A DNA stretch of 64,000 nucleotides from Moringa oleifera (taxonomy: Eukaryota; Streptophyta; Magnoliopsida; Brassicales; Moringaceae). Each line of letters opens with the position of its first letter. Within the stretch, counting starts at the first letter, position 1. Shown one piece after another: positions 12,601 through 26,900 of the stretch. The stretch is taken from assembly GCA_021397835.1 (NCBI GenBank), contig JAJFZO010000882.1:1-64000 (forward strand), read 5' to 3'. Position numbers and translations under genes: made by a program. The notes under the pieces were generated by a model. The model searched no databases, was not told the origin of the DNA, and worked only from the letters and a program-made list of their open reading frames with translations.

Positions 12601-14170
12601 TAAATGTCCCTAGATTCTCCACATTCCAGATACCTGAACTGTGTTATCTGATATCACCACTAACACATGCAGACATCAACACCATTACTAGAAGGTAACA
12701 AGCATGAAGCAACCAAAAGAAAAAAGAAGGAAAAAAAATAAGGTGGCAGCAAAGACTTAAGTTGAACGAGACTGGAACATGGATCATCGGGTGGTGAATT
12801 AATCTAGAATCAAAGTCATCCACATGAGACCCACTGACATCATTTAGTTGGCAACCACCGGTTTTTTCCTGGCTATCCAATCAAGTAAAGCCTTCAAAGC
12901 AGAAAAAAGTTGCATAGGAACAACAAAAACAACAGTTTCACTTCCGTGAATGAAAAGACATTATAAAAATTTTAAGGACAATATGAAGACAGGACCATAC
13001 TTCACCATCAGGTCCTCTAAATTTCTCTATAGATTGGTCACATTAACTTGTGAATTCTAAAAAGCTAGCTCCAACTTACACTCAAGTAAATATCCCTTAA
13101 ATCTAAATACCAATGACTGTCATGTTCTTCTCGCACTGTCACTCATTGAATGTCTATACAGTTGTAGAGATCCTGCAGTCGAGTGACCATATACCAATGA
13201 TTTGAACTTTTTTCATGAACTTTTTAAATTTATTTTGTCTTGATGAGACAACAGAAAACATAGTCCACCCCAAATTTGAATAAAGCATTTGGAGACTTTT
13301 TCAGGTTGAAAAATTATCTTCCAAATATTTCCATCACCAACACTGCTGATAACCAAACTTTCCAGTAACATCCATAGTATGCTCAACTTGGGCACAACAG
13401 CTATTATTAATTGCATAATGAAGAGTGAAGAGGACTTCTAAACAAACTAATGCAACATTACACAGATTCCTGCATCAGCTAACTGGCAACGGCTTTCACA
13501 ATGACTAAAATCAATTTAGAAATAATGAACAAAACTAAGATGAAAAAAGATGATGGCAAAGGAAAGCAAAAAGGCAAAGAAAAAATAAACAAGAAAAACA
13601 ATTTGGCAAACCTTTCCACTATGTTCACTTACTTCCCCACATTACATCACAAAATCTAGCAAGAAAATGATCAAAATTGAAGTTGAAGAATCATAGACTA
13701 TTATCATCTCAAACCATAAGTTGCCTAATAAAAACGATCTCCCAATAATTCACCTTTACACGTAGATTTTTGGCATCAGGCGCTCCAGCATTCTCTGAAT
13801 TGTTAAGTGGACTACTCGACCGGCCAGAATTCTATCTGCAAAATAACACCAAAAATTTCAGAACAATAAAAAGCAACAAGAATCTCCAAACGGGCACTAT
13901 ATGAAAGCCTTTTATCAACAACCCCTGGTTAAAATTCACAAAAACCATACTGAATCATAATCCCAATTTTCCAAGATTCTCCACCAACCCTAACTCTTTC
14001 ACCACACAAAATCAAGTAAATGAACCATATAATCAATATCATTAACGTGCGTCCCACAAAATCCTATAATTCTTTAATCTCAACCAGTAAAATCCATCAT
14101 GGAATTAAAGGAGTCGAGGGAATTGAAACATGAATAATCATTTACCTGGGAGCGAAGCGGAGCAATCCAT
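6668..14170 (-). CDS. RABF1: ARA6/RABF1-type Rab5 GTPase gene, eight exons, N-terminal frameshift
   Basis: Minus-strand exons: 14170-14146, 13835-13754, 11669-11586, 11402-11308, 11134-11029, 8249-8160, 8070-7984, 6706-6668, all with GT-AG borders. The intended product is about 202 aa, the usual ARA6 length. G motifs are intact: GDSGVGKS P-loop, WDTAGQE, NKAD, ETSAK. RabF-type context follows ([21 protein letters not shown]). It ends KRLPRPLAS with no C-terminal prenylation cysteines, the hallmark of plant ARA6, which acts on endosomes and is anchored by N-myristoylation plus palmitoylation. Two oddities: exon 1 encodes MDCSASLP rather than MGC, so the myristoyl glycine is Asp; and exon 2 is one base short, so the ATG frame leaves the conserved frame after DR and stops within exon 2. 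No in-frame upstream start rescues it. The intact core suggests a sequencing error or recent lesion rather than an old pseudogene. Confidence 0.9.
8250..11028 (-). other. Large fifth intron of the RABF1-type gene
   Basis: The intron has GT at its donor (plus-strand 11028 downward) and AG at its acceptor (8252-8250). Most of its 2.8 kb is accounted for by a LINE remnant lying antisense to the gene. The remainder is AT-rich with nothing recognised. Confidence 0.85.
8870..10440 (+). mobile_element. LINE (non-LTR retrotransposon) remnant
   Basis: Fragments of a plant L1-type ORF2 lie in order on the plus strand. [13 protein letters not shown] and [20 protein letters not shown] (8880-9010) match the endonuclease-to-RT linker. 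[16 protein letters not shown] and [12 protein letters not shown] (9390-9510) start the [30 protein letters not shown] and [18 protein letters not shown] (9640-9845) follow, then [10 protein letters not shown] (9895-9925). The frame then jumps to a zf-RVT-type C-terminus ([20 protein letters not shown] and [11 protein letters not shown], 10230-10345). The RT catalytic centre between them is missing, and there are several stops and frameshifts. The 5' end is truncated and no poly(A) tail is obvious. It lies antisense inside the Rab gene intron and is inactive. Confidence 0.88.
11670..13753 (-). other. Second intron of the RABF1-type gene
   Basis: About 2.1 kb with a GTGAAT donor and CATGCAG acceptor. 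No other gene or mobile element is recognised inside it. Confidence 0.85.
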
Positions 14171-14399
14171 AACTCGTATGATATATATATATAGACGTTC
14201 TTATATATGAGATGTATGTATATGCTTCTAAGGTTTGATGTGCAGAAGGTAGCAGAAGAGAGGAGAGAAAGATGAAACTTCTTTATCTATGATGTTGCAG
14301 ATACTGGCATAGATTGCTGTTCGTTAATGGCTGGGATAGGCCGCGGAGCCTTCGACAGCTCCCATTTGATTGTTTTTCAATCTATGTAAATGCACATGT

Positions 14400-17300
14400 T
14401 TACCACGTGCTCATTGGGACCAAAGTTATAATCCTGTAATTTTTTTCTTTCCTTTAGTATTTTTTTCTTTTTTTTTTAAATTATAATCTCTGATCTTTGT
14501 TGAAGTTAGAACAAAACTCTAAAATTATGTAGGCATTTGGGATTTTATAATTTTATGATTTTGTGTAGATATTATTTTTACTAGCAAATGCAAAATTTTT
14601 ATATTATTTGAAAAACTTGTAATTTCTTATATTTCAATAAAAAATTCTTTTAGAAAAAATTACAACGAATATAGTTAAAGATAAATAAATTATATTTATA
14701 TGTAAAATATAGAAATATATTATTTATTTTTAAAATATATTTTTAAAATAAATTAAAGTATTATCAAAATTTTAATCCAAAATCCAGATCCTGTAAAAGC
14801 ATGTTACATCCGCCATATAATGTGGTATATATATTATGTTACATATCAAGTATTAAAATTATTAAATAACTCTAACAAATTAAAATATAAAACTTTGTTT
14901 TCTTTCATATGTTATTTGATATTTTATCACAACAACACGTCCATTAAAAATCTATCAATAAAATATAATATAAATTTAAATATATGTTTATTTTTAATTA
15001 ATATTTTATAATTATATTAAATTATATTATTACGATTAAAGGACATAATATTGAGTTTTTGTTTACAACTTTAATAGTTAATGTATAAAGCTTATATTGA
15101 AACTTGATATGGCTATTTTGGAAGAATCACATTGCTTGCTAAGACAATACAAGAATTTCTTGAAGTATGTCAATTTTGACTGCTCAAAACTATATAATTA
15201 CTATCAAAACAGATATATATTTTTATCTTAATAAAAATTTTATCGATAATTTTGAGCATCAAGATGACTCAATAAATGATAAATATATCTATTAAATTAT
15301 ATTTTTTTCATTAAATTAATTTATGTTTACATTTTATTTGTTCATTTACGTCAATATTTTGATATAAGCAGAGTTGCATTAATTTTATAATAAAAAAAAC
15401 CTGCTCCAACTATAATTTAATTAAGATAAAAGTCAACTATTCACATAAATCGTTATTGTGAGAAGTCTTGGAATCAAAGCATTATGATTCGAAATCTCTT
15501 CCTAACTTGCAAATCACTCCATTAAATTCTCCTTGAAATTTCTTTGGTCACCCGAAGCCTCATCTTCGAATAATCTTGATCTTTATTCTCTTGTTTTTTT
15601 GTGGTCTAAATCTTCCTAGAATCTAATCTCTTTTTTTTTTTCAGCCATTTCTTAATCAACATCCAATTTTTTCTAGGGTGGTCTCAAATTTTTTAAAATT
15701 TTGCTTTAAACTAATTTTCTATTTTTGTAATTTTTTTAAAAAAAATAGTGTGGGGTGATAAAAGAAGAAATTAACTCAAATTAATAATCAAAATGTCTCT
15801 AATTTTGGGTTTTAAAAATTAGAAAAAAGTTCATGTCTTTTGTACAATATGTGTTGTTAAGCTTGATGTTGCTTTAAGAGATATATATCATGTCGTGAAA
15901 TTTTGAATTCATAATTTTTTAAAATGTTTTATTATAGATGTTTATTATAGTTTTTTTTAAAATTTAATGTTAAAATTCGATTGCTAAACACATAGACCTA
16001 AATAATTAAGGGTGAGTATTTAGTGCATTTTATCAGTTGAATTTAAAAAATTTGAAAATCAAAACAAATCTTTTATAAATAAAAGGGATAAATATAAAAA
16101 AATATATCATATATTATACACGTGTTTCATTTTAAATAATTAGTTTAATTTTAATTTAAATAATTTAATTCGTTACTAAAATACTTAAAACATGACTCAA
16201 AAAAATTATGCACTGTTTTATACATTATTCAAATTTAATATTTTTTAATTTATAATTTGTTTTAATAAATTTTAAAAAATATTAAAAGTGTAAATTTTTT
16301 AAATATTTATAAAATATTATGCAATAATAAGTTAAATATATTTTTTTTACATAAATAAGAGTTTTAAAGTCAAATTAATCATATAAAACTCTTAATTTGA
16401 ATGTTTTTAATTTTATATTTTTTAATGAGTTATAAATTAAATCAAATTTAAATTAAAAGTATAAATGAATTAAAAGATATTTTAAAATTCAAATTAAAAA
16501 AGGATATAATTTTTAAAAATTTTTAATATTTATGATAAATAAAATAATGTCTCACTGCAAAAACCGATGACATTAAGCTCAGCATATGGGCCTAACAATT
16601 TGGACTCATCAATTATATCACCCAACAAAAATAAACAAATCAGTTTTTGGATAACAAAACGTTGGATGGCCCAATACCAAGTCATACAAGCAAAATAAAG
16701 GATGTCATTGTTAGGGATGAAAATTTTTTGCTGAAAAAAGTGGCCGTTGATTTATTTTAAAAAAATTAAAAAATATTTTGTATAATTTATTATATTTATA
16801 AATAAAAAAATTTATTATTATCAATTTTATTAAATTAACATGTATTAATATTTTAAAAAATGATACGATATAAATCAACAAAAAATTTTAATCTTCTTGT
16901 TAGGATCAACTGGGGGATTCGATGTGATGGGCAATTGGACTAATTAGAAAACAGAAGGAACTGTTTTGGGTAAGGGAAACACACCATCAATTAATGGAAG
17001 AGAACAGAAAACAGATAAGGGTTGAGTGAAAGCGATAAGGCAATGAAGTTTCAATGTGGAATTGACAGCGACCAGACCTTAAAAAACCAAGGCTGTTGCA
17101 TCAAAGTGAGCATTTGGGTCTTAAGAAGTGGGCATAGCTGAGGCATGGCCCCTGGTTGAGGTTCAGTTTTGATGGGTGCTGGTGTGGCTGATGGTTCACT
17201 CGAGAACCCCAGATTTTGTGTTGGCTATGGCCCTGTTTGACTGTGATCTGACCAAGAAAGGTCCTGAAAATTGCCTTGAAAGATCAGATGGATCTGTTGC

Positions 17301-20300
17301 TGTCACCAGTTAGTCTTGTCTATCTCTGTTTCAAGGGATCAGCTGTTGCCCATCATGACATGGCCACATTTCAAGTGAACTTGAAAACTTTGTCCAAATG
17401 CAGAAGAAAAGCTTGATATTTCAAAGACCAGATGGCTTGTATTATTTTTTTAAAATAAATAAAATATAAATAAATAAATAAATAATTTTTTTATCTTGTA
17501 TCAATATTTTTTAAAAAAGCAACAAAAGATGTTGACCTGCATATAAAATATTAAATTTCAGAATAAATAAAAAGTCATTAGCCCCATTCAAGTTATTTTG
17601 TTAGGTAATAATACATAATTTAGCTTCCCAAATTCAAGATTCGTTTTATTAAGTAACAAATAATATTTTATTTTTTTTGTTATTTTAAAATGACACAATA
17701 TTTCGGTTTAAAATATATAAAATTTTAATATCTCATATTTTTATGAACTCATTTTAAATTTATAAAATATTTTATTTTAAAAAAATCATAAAATAAATAA
17801 TATTTTAAATATAATATAAATAAAATAATATCACTAATCTCGATACAAAAATTAACATTATCTATAAATACAATCAATATCAACATAATTTTTATATCAT
17901 GATGATATAATTATTTTATAATTTTAATTAGTAACAAATTTTATTGAAAATATCTGTAATAGGATACAAATCAAAATAATACGATGATCAACGATATAAA
18001 GTCTTCATAATAATGCCACCTGTGATCACTAATTGCATTATTAATCATATAGTCAATGTTCACATGTGGGTATCTCTATTTTCGTAGAGAAAAACTAATA
18101 GCTCATGACAAAGGAGGTGGAGAAGATTGAAGGAAAGATAAAAGAAAAAAGTCCAAAGAGGTAAGCCATGGGATGATGGAGATGGAGAGGAGTGATGAGG
18201 TTAGGAACCCAAAAAGATAAAAAGATGGGGTAAGTGTTTGACATGTTTAGGTGATATTTGGAGATCTTGATTGGACTAACCAACCTCCTAGGGAACAATC
18301 CCACCTGAAGCTTAGATGTATTTGGGGTCCATTTTCTTAGTAGAATCATTGAATTCCAAAGTAATTTAGACTTATTGCTTTAGTCCCATTCACCTTGATA
18401 CCATCCCTAACTTGTCAAACCAAATCTTTATCTCTAAGCTGTAGTTGGTGTGATCCTGAACAAATGTTTTTGAAAAAACATCATTGGATCACTTCGTATA
18501 TTTACTTTAATATTCCATTTTCATCAACCCAATCTTTTTATTTTTTTAATTTTTTAATAATAATATATTAAATATATATTTTTAAATAAATTATATTTTA
18601 AATTTAAGATGATTAACAGTAAAATTATTCAATGACTAATTTAACAATTAATAACAAAATATTTAATAAATAATTTTTTTAAATAAAGAGAATCAGTTCA
18701 AAATCTTAAGAAACGTAATATATTTTGACAAAAGTACAACAGATTAAAATAACTGAAAACAGATGAAGTTGTCAAATAATTTTAATGATAAGATACGGAT
18801 AATGCTTGTTGCAAGTTTACATCAAACAATTAAAATGATCAATATCAACATGAATTATACTATAAAAAAAATCTCAATTAAGCTTCACACATAATTTAAT
18901 TTTTTATTATTTTATTAAAAATTATTATTATAAAAATTTCGATTAACTGCATTCTATTTTAATATCATCTTTTATCGTGTAATTCCTTTTAGAACATGAA
19001 TCTTACTAGTTTTAGAAAGATTAACTAGTAACCAAATCCAACATCATCTCAAAAAATTCAACAATTTAAATTGATGACTAACGCTCCTATCTATTTTTTA
19101 GACCATAAAGAGAAATAAACAACACTAAGACCTTAAGTCCTAAGAGTGATTTTGAGGCTTGAACTCTCTCATCTAACCAAAATTAGTATAATTTTGGGGA
19201 CATGCTCTGTTAGGGTGTGCTTAGAAGACAAGGTACAACAAATGTAGGACCTTATCTCATAGGGCAGATGCCCCTCATGTCTCATAATAAGGCATACTCT
19301 TTATCCCTTTTACAACTTTTTGACCATTTCTTTTGTTCACATTTTAGGGCATGCCAAAATAGGGGCCACTAATTACATTTGGTGAAGTGAACTTAGAATA
19401 ATCGACGAAACGAACAGCTACGTAATTGTTTCTCTGATTATGATATAATGATAAAACATTTGAATGGTTGATGAAATTAATCATAACACATAAGAAAATA
19501 AAATTTTACCAATTTATTTTATATAATAAAGCTCAAACCATAAATCAATCATCTCTTATACGGTGATCATAAAATCTTGGTTTCATTTTTCACGTGGTGG
19601 GTCATTTTTGTTATTTATTTGATTTTATATGTGATATTTTAATTAGTAAATTTGTTGATAAAATTTAAACAAAATTTTTGTTAAATTTTTTGAGTAAATG
19701 TCACACAAAACTATGGAGGGTTACCTCTCTTTGCCTAAACAAATTTCGATATATTGATCGTGCCTAAATTGGGTTTATTTTAATTATAAAAAATTAAAAA
19801 TATTTTTATTATCAAAATATTTTAAATAAATTTTATATTTTAAATTTAAATAATTTTTACTCTTGAATTATTTTTTTATAAATTTTTAAAATCTTTGGTA
19901 ATATATTTTTTTAAAAATTATTTTTAATATTTAATTTATAAAAATAGTAATTTAAATATTTTATTATGTTTATAAAAATTTTAAATCAAATTTATCATTA
20001 AAAAATTTTAATTTAAATATTTTTAATTTTTAAAATTTTAAATAAAATTTAATTTAATATAAATTAATAGACTTTTGTTTTTTCAATTTTTTTGAAAAAT
20101 TAAAGTTTATTAAAAAATCAAAATTTTATATCATTTTTATTTTAATTTTATTTTTAAAGATAACTCTTGCAATAAATAATAAAATTAAAAATAAAATATA
20201 TTTTTATAAATTAATAAAATAATTTTAAGATAATAAATTAGTCTCCTAACGGGTTTAACCTAAGTACAGGAAAAACGAAGAGCACGTGGAGGAGTGGGTC

Positions 20301-23300
20301 CACACGGCGACAACATAAATTTGTGGTTCCTATTTTCAGGAAGATAAGATCCTTACGTCACAGCAGTAGGAGTTTTGTCATACTAAAAATTTTGGGCATC
20401 AAAATCATGACTTTTTCCTCATAATTCCCAAAGGCCCATGTGGGTGGTCGGCGCAAGTGATTTTATCATCTCTCCACTTACCCGCACTTATGTTTAATTA
20501 CATGTGAAATAAGATTTTGAATTTTTTATTAATTTAAATTGCATTAATATTTAATAAAATAATTATAAATAATGTTAATAATTAATTTTTTATATTTTTT
20601 ATCTTTCATATCAATTTATTAAATTGTTAAAATATATTTTTTAATTTTTATTAAAAGTTTAGCATTAGTTTAGATCAATAAAAAATATTATTTATCGAAT
20701 AAATGTTGATACATGATATTTGATGAATAGATATAATAAATTTTATATTTTATTATAAGTTAATATTTTAATTTTGAGTAATTTTTGATTAACAAGTTAT
20801 TTATTATGAATTTTTAAAATTTTTAATAATAATTTTTTAAAATAAATTTTAATGCTTAAAAGACTTCTAAATTATTTGTGATAGTAATTTAATTTTTTTT
20901 TACATTTATAAAAAATTTTAAGTCAATTTATAGTATAAAATTCTCAATAAATTTTAATTTTCCTTAAATTGAAAGATTATATTTTGATTTAAAATTTTAG
21001 AATGAATTTTAAGAAAAAATTCTTTAAGATTTTAAATCATATTTATTTTAAAATTTAATTATTTTTATTTTTATTTTATTAAAATAAAAAATTATAAAAT
21101 TAAATTATTTTTTAAAAAAATCACCTATATAAAATCAAGAGAAGATTCTAGTTTTGGTAAATTGGTTGATTTGATTTATATTGATATTCAAAATGGTTGG
21201 ATAAAAAAATTTAACAAAGTATTATTTATTTTGTCATGATCATAAAATTTTGTTACGTAAAAAAGTTATCTTAAAATTTTGTTTCATAAAAAATTATTAT
21301 AAATTTAATTTTGTAAAAAAATTTACCTTAAATTTATTTTTTATAAAAAATTATCTATTTATATTAATATTGTGTCTAATTAACAAAATTTTATTTGAAT
21401 AAAAAAATATATGTTTAATCTTTGTAATGCCAGAAAATCCAAGAGACAAGGGCTCATGGCATGGAAGAGATTACCCAAAAATGAATATATGAAACTGTTT
21501 AAGGGTACCCACTGAAGAGGCACAGATACAGAAGGTGAACTGTTTGATTAAGACTAACCCACTTTCCTGGGGACAATTCCTTGTTGAATTTCCAGGCTGC
21601 TTGTTTTGTTTGCATGCAGATGCTCTCTTCTGTTCTCTGTTCATTTCAAATTCAAAAACACCAAACTTATTGTCTGCTAAGCAAATTTAAAATATGTACT
21701 TACAATTTTGAATTTTATTTCATATATGTAAGATCAAAAAATCAATGATTAAGAAATTTGATATTAAGATCTTCAAGTGATATTATTTGTATTGTTTTTT
21801 TTTTTAAATATAATTTTTCATTTTAGTAAGAGAAATTTTTAAAATAAATTTTAAGGTATTTTACTTACAGTGTTAAATTAGAACTTGTGAAAAAAATGTA
21901 TCTATTTAAAATTAATATTTTTATTAAAATTTTAATATAAAATTTTTATTTAAAATTTTTGATAATATTAAAGATTTTATGCACACAATAATATATATAT
22001 AATTTTTACTTACGTAATTATATGAGTATTATTTTAAATACTATTAAAATAAATAAAACAAAGTTTTTAAAAATATTTATATTTCATATATTTTTACTTA
22101 ATTTAATGTAAATAAATAATATCTTTTTTTATTTTAATAATATTTATAAAAAATATTTTCATATAAATAAAAATAAAATGCACAATACGTATGTACATAA
22201 AATCATTAATATTAACAAAAATTTTTCAAAAAATTTATATTAAAAATTAAACAATAATTAAATTTTAAATAAATATATTTTTAATATATTTTAATTAAAA
22301 ATTAAAAATAAAATACATATTTTTATCAATATAATTAATGTTAAATTTTATATATTTATTTTACTTAATTATTATGTTTTAGTCTTTTTTAAAATATTAA
22401 TACAAATCAAATCTAAGAAATTTTGTGACTAAATTCTTTTAAGCAGTAAAAGTTGCCATGGTTTTTTTTTTTATTACTATTTTTTTTACAAAATAATCAG
22501 CTTTTATTGATAACGAATAGCCTATGCATGCAAAACTATATTTTAGTAATAATTTGCATCAGTATTATTAAAAAATATTAAATAATAACAAATTTTCGAT
22601 ACACAAAAGTCATTAATAATATCAATTAAAATAAAATTCTTGCTCATATATATATATATATATGTATATTTCTCTCCTATATGTAATGTGTACTAACATT
22701 TTAAAATAATAAAGATAAAATAATGATAATTAAATAAAATAAATTGATAAAGTTTTATTTATTTATTTTTAATTGCTATGATTAATAACATATAATTAAT
22801 ATAAACATATATATATGATATGCTAATTTTATGAGCACGTTCCCTGTCTAATGCTGTGAGAATTTCTTGCTTATTGATAGAATTAAAACAATGTTTTATA
22901 TAATTCTGATGAATATATTTTGATAATTCTTTTAATTTAAATGTTAGGGTTGATGCTTTTGCATAACTTAATTTCTGCATATGACACCTCTAGCTTTGTT
23001 CTGTCTATAATTTTAGTCATTTTATAAAATTATATATTGGTTTTGATCTGTTTAAAAAAACATTTTTAATTCATGATTAATTTAAATATTAAAAATTAAT
23101 ATAAATTTTACGTGCTTATTAATTTTTAAATTAATTAATTTATTTATATTTAGGGTACTAATCAATTTATCCTTTTAATGTGATACCACAGTAATAAGAA
23201 GTGTCACATAAACATAATTTATATACTTATATTTAAATTAAAAATTATTTTAAACTCCTTTTCATTAAATTTTTATTTTTAAAACGTTTTGTAACAAATT

Positions 23301-26300
23301 TTGAGTTATTGAATTTTTTAAAATTAATTTTATTGTTAAAATATTTTTTTTAAAAATTAAATTTTACATGTTATAAAATTATTATTCTTTAAATTTGACT
23401 AATTTTTATTGATATGATATTTTTATTAATTTTTATACTCTAACTTTATAAAAAAATATTTTTAATATTTAAACGAAATTTGATTTGTTTTATATTGACA
23501 ACCTGAATTTTTTTACATTATTAAAAATTTTTAGTTAAAATTTATTTAAGATGTTGAGTTGAAATATTTTTAATTTTATTTTTTTAAAAAATTAATTTCA
23601 TTCATCAATCAAAATTATTTTAAAAAATAAAAAAATTAAAAGCTTAAGTTTTTAAATGATTTTTATTTTATATTTAATATCTAAAGCATATGATATGATA
23701 TATTAAAATAAAATAAAATAAAATTAAATTAAAATATACGTGGAAGAAAACCTGTGGACAATAATTTTGCCGTTGTATTGTGGCAACTGACCCAACAGGT
23801 GACGTGACAGCATGCTTGCTTTGTTGACACAACTCTCAGATTAACCAGCGCACGTGTCCAGGTCTCCCCTGGGTCCCACTTCCCCATCCATCAGAACTCC
23901 TGTTTGATTAGTTTTTCCTTTTTTTAATTAATTTTTTGGGAGGCGTGAATTGTGTGGACTTTTTCCCTTGCCGGTCCTGCCTACGTGTCTCTGTGTTGCT
24001 GTAGGTTCCCGGCCAGTTTAATAAAAACAATTAAAAGAAAGCCAAAATTACTAATTTGCCCACGCTAAAATCTTCACTTGTTTTTATTTTTCTATGTGCA
24101 CTAATCTTTTGAATAAATATCAAAAAATGGAATTTAAAAAAAAACAAGTAAATAAAATTTATTTTAATCATTTTGTATGAATATCATAAATTAAAAATAA
24201 TTTTATACCTATTTTACATATCAAAATAAATCATATTAAAAAGTATGCTATGTCTATTCTGCTTGTTTTTTTAAATTATTACACAATTTAAAGTTTTTTA
24301 TTTTTATATTATTTAAATATTATTATAATATTAATTTATCGACATTAATGTTGAAGATATTTTATAAAATTTGATAGTATTTTTTATAAAAAGAAACCAT
24401 AAAAAATAAGAAAAGGCAAAAGATTTGGGTGATAAGATTCTTTGGTAAAAGTTAAAAAGTTAAAAAAAAAAAAAAGATAATAAAAAGAAAACGTAACGAG
24501 GAAAAAAGGAGCGCACGAGTGGTGTGAAAGTGAGAGCCGTATGGAGCGGTGAGGAGGTTTCTGTACGGTGTCACCTTCTCCCATCCGATTCCCCTTGTCG
24601 GCCTCGCTTTTCCTTCTCTTCAATAGAACAATTAATTAGAATATTAAATTCTGATTTATTTTTTCAAAATATTACATAATAAATTAAAATTTATATTATT
24701 TTTTAATTTTACATAAAATTTTAAATAATATAAATTTTATCATATTATCAATTTTGTGAAACATCGTACTAAAAAGACATCTTTTTCTAAATTAGAAAAG
24801 TAACCTCAAATAATAATGAATATTTTATTAAAATATCTTAATTTAAAGCAAGGTAAATAAATATTAGTGCATATAATTAGAATACCCGTTCCTTTAAATA
24901 ACAACTAAAAAAATTATAGGATATGCATATCGACTTAAAAAGTCGTTGGAACCATTTAAATGTGAACAAGAATTATCGTCGGACTACTTAATACACAATT
25001 GTTTGGTCAATTTAAGTAGCTAATAGTTATGAAAATATCTACATCATTGCGTGGTCTTGAAATTAATTGCCTTTTTCTTACGAGTGACCTTGTTCTTATC
25101 TTTAATTTCAGTTACATTATCAAATCTCAATAAAATAACATTATTATGATAAAATCTATGTAAGCTTTATTTTAATTATCAAAAAAATAGGAGGAGGCGT
25201 GACCATTTTAAAATTGTAAAGATAGAAGGGGGGGGGGGATTGTATTTTAATATGGTTTATATTAATATTTGAAGTAAATATTATAATATGATGATTAAAT
25301 AAAATAATTTGACAAAAGTTTGAGTAAAATAAAACATTGAGTTTTATCTTTTCTTTTTAAATAAATGCTAGATTTTAACAAAATTTATACTAATTTTAAT
25401 TTATTAATTGAAAATATATTAAAATATTTAAAAAAATTTAAATTAAATTTTTTACAATAAATTTAAAGAAATATTTAATTTACTATCATAAAAAAATAAA
25501 AAATTTTAAAATACTTAAATATTTTTAAAAATATTTATAACACAAAATTTTAATTTATAATATAAAAATTATTTAAATTTTAAAAATAAGCTCGAAATTG
25601 AGTATATAGTTTGTTTGAATTATTTTAAAAATATTTAAATAATAAAAATATTTTAAATTTTTTATAATCATTTTAAATGAAAGTTGAATTTGAATATAAT
25701 CAATAAATTAAGATTTATTTGAACTTTTTTAAAAAATAATAATTTAATTTAATTTTTTATTTTGTTAATATAATAAAATATAAAAATTATTTTTTATAAA
25801 ATATTAAACCTAAATCAAATGAGTAAAAAATCTTACCCTTAAGAAAAGATTTGATTGTCATAAAATTAAAGCATAATAGATTATGTTTACGGCAATGTGG
25901 ATTCTATTCCTCCACGGATTGCAATAATGGCAATCACAATAATTCAATTATCGTAAAGAAAACAACAAAAAAACACACACACACAGACATGGGTCAACTG
26001 AGTTAAAGCTATTGATGATTTAATTAACAACAGTTAACTCTTTGGCTTGATTAGTTCATTATTGACTACCATCATACATTAACAACTTTTTTGACCATCT
26101 CGTTATCAAAATCATCAAATGGCTGAGGATAAGGCTATTGCCAATTGATTAGGGATTCACCCTTTAATTATCTCACCCTAGAAATTCACGAGGCAAAATT
26201 GTGACAATTCATCAAATTGGAGTCTACAGGTAAGGTGTGTGAGAAAAGCTGCATTCGACTTCCTTACCATAAGGTTATCACATTAATTTTTGTTACACTT

Positions 26301-26900
26301 CATTCATCTCACATTTACAATATATATTTTTTAATTAAATGCAACATAAATATTTGATATTTTTTAAATTAATATTTCAAAAAAATAAAATTTAAAGGAT
26401 TTATAAACCCAAAAGACAATTTATTGACTGATAAAGTTTTGATTAAAAAATGGAACTTTTGGTGCTAAATTTTAAATAAAAAATGTCCCAAAGGAGGAGG
26501 GAAATGGAGGATCTAATTAGTGGGTTTTAGGAGGATTAGTGATAATATGTGCCAAAATGAAGATCTAAAGCTACAAGCAATTGTCAGTTTGTCAAATCTT
26601 AGAATCATATTTATCATGAACACACTGTGATCAAGCATAATTTAAGTCCTATCTCCCAGAAAAGCAAATACCAAAATCAAAAAGCTTACCTAAACATATA
26701 GGGCCTTAATTAATCAACACCATTTCTATTGTTTCAATATTGAAGATTACCCACCATGAGAGCTAAAGATTAACTCAAGAATTACAGAAACCCACAGATA
26801 CCCAGATCATGAAATCTGGATAAGAATGCCTAGAACTCTAAAATCGATGGAAAGATTGAAGATTGAGTGATCAAATTAACAGTGTGATTAATCAAAATTA
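14400..26900. other. Large AT-rich gene-free region
   Basis: About 12.5 kb with no coding frame I can support. Most of it is A/T-rich repeat-like DNA. Stretches of more balanced composition lie at about 16900-17430, 18090-18440, 19000-19400, 20270-20480, 21420-21690, 23750-24010 and 24490-24620. They contain promoter-like words such as CACGTG cores near 20285 and 23850, but no recognisable gene, and I could not assign a microRNA foldback. A run of at least ten G lies near 25230. Confidence 0.55.

Noticed and set aside
18095..18349. Minus-strand 84-aa frame with hydrophobic C-terminus
   Set aside because: No motif or family resemblance, no promoter signal, and composition typical of chance frames in this region. 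It might be an eroded transposon piece, but I cannot support that.
24384..24623. Minus-strand 79-aa frame starting MKRRKSEADKGNRMGEG
   Set aside because: The second half is low-complexity Phe/Tyr/Leu from an A/T-rich tract, and no domain is recognisable.
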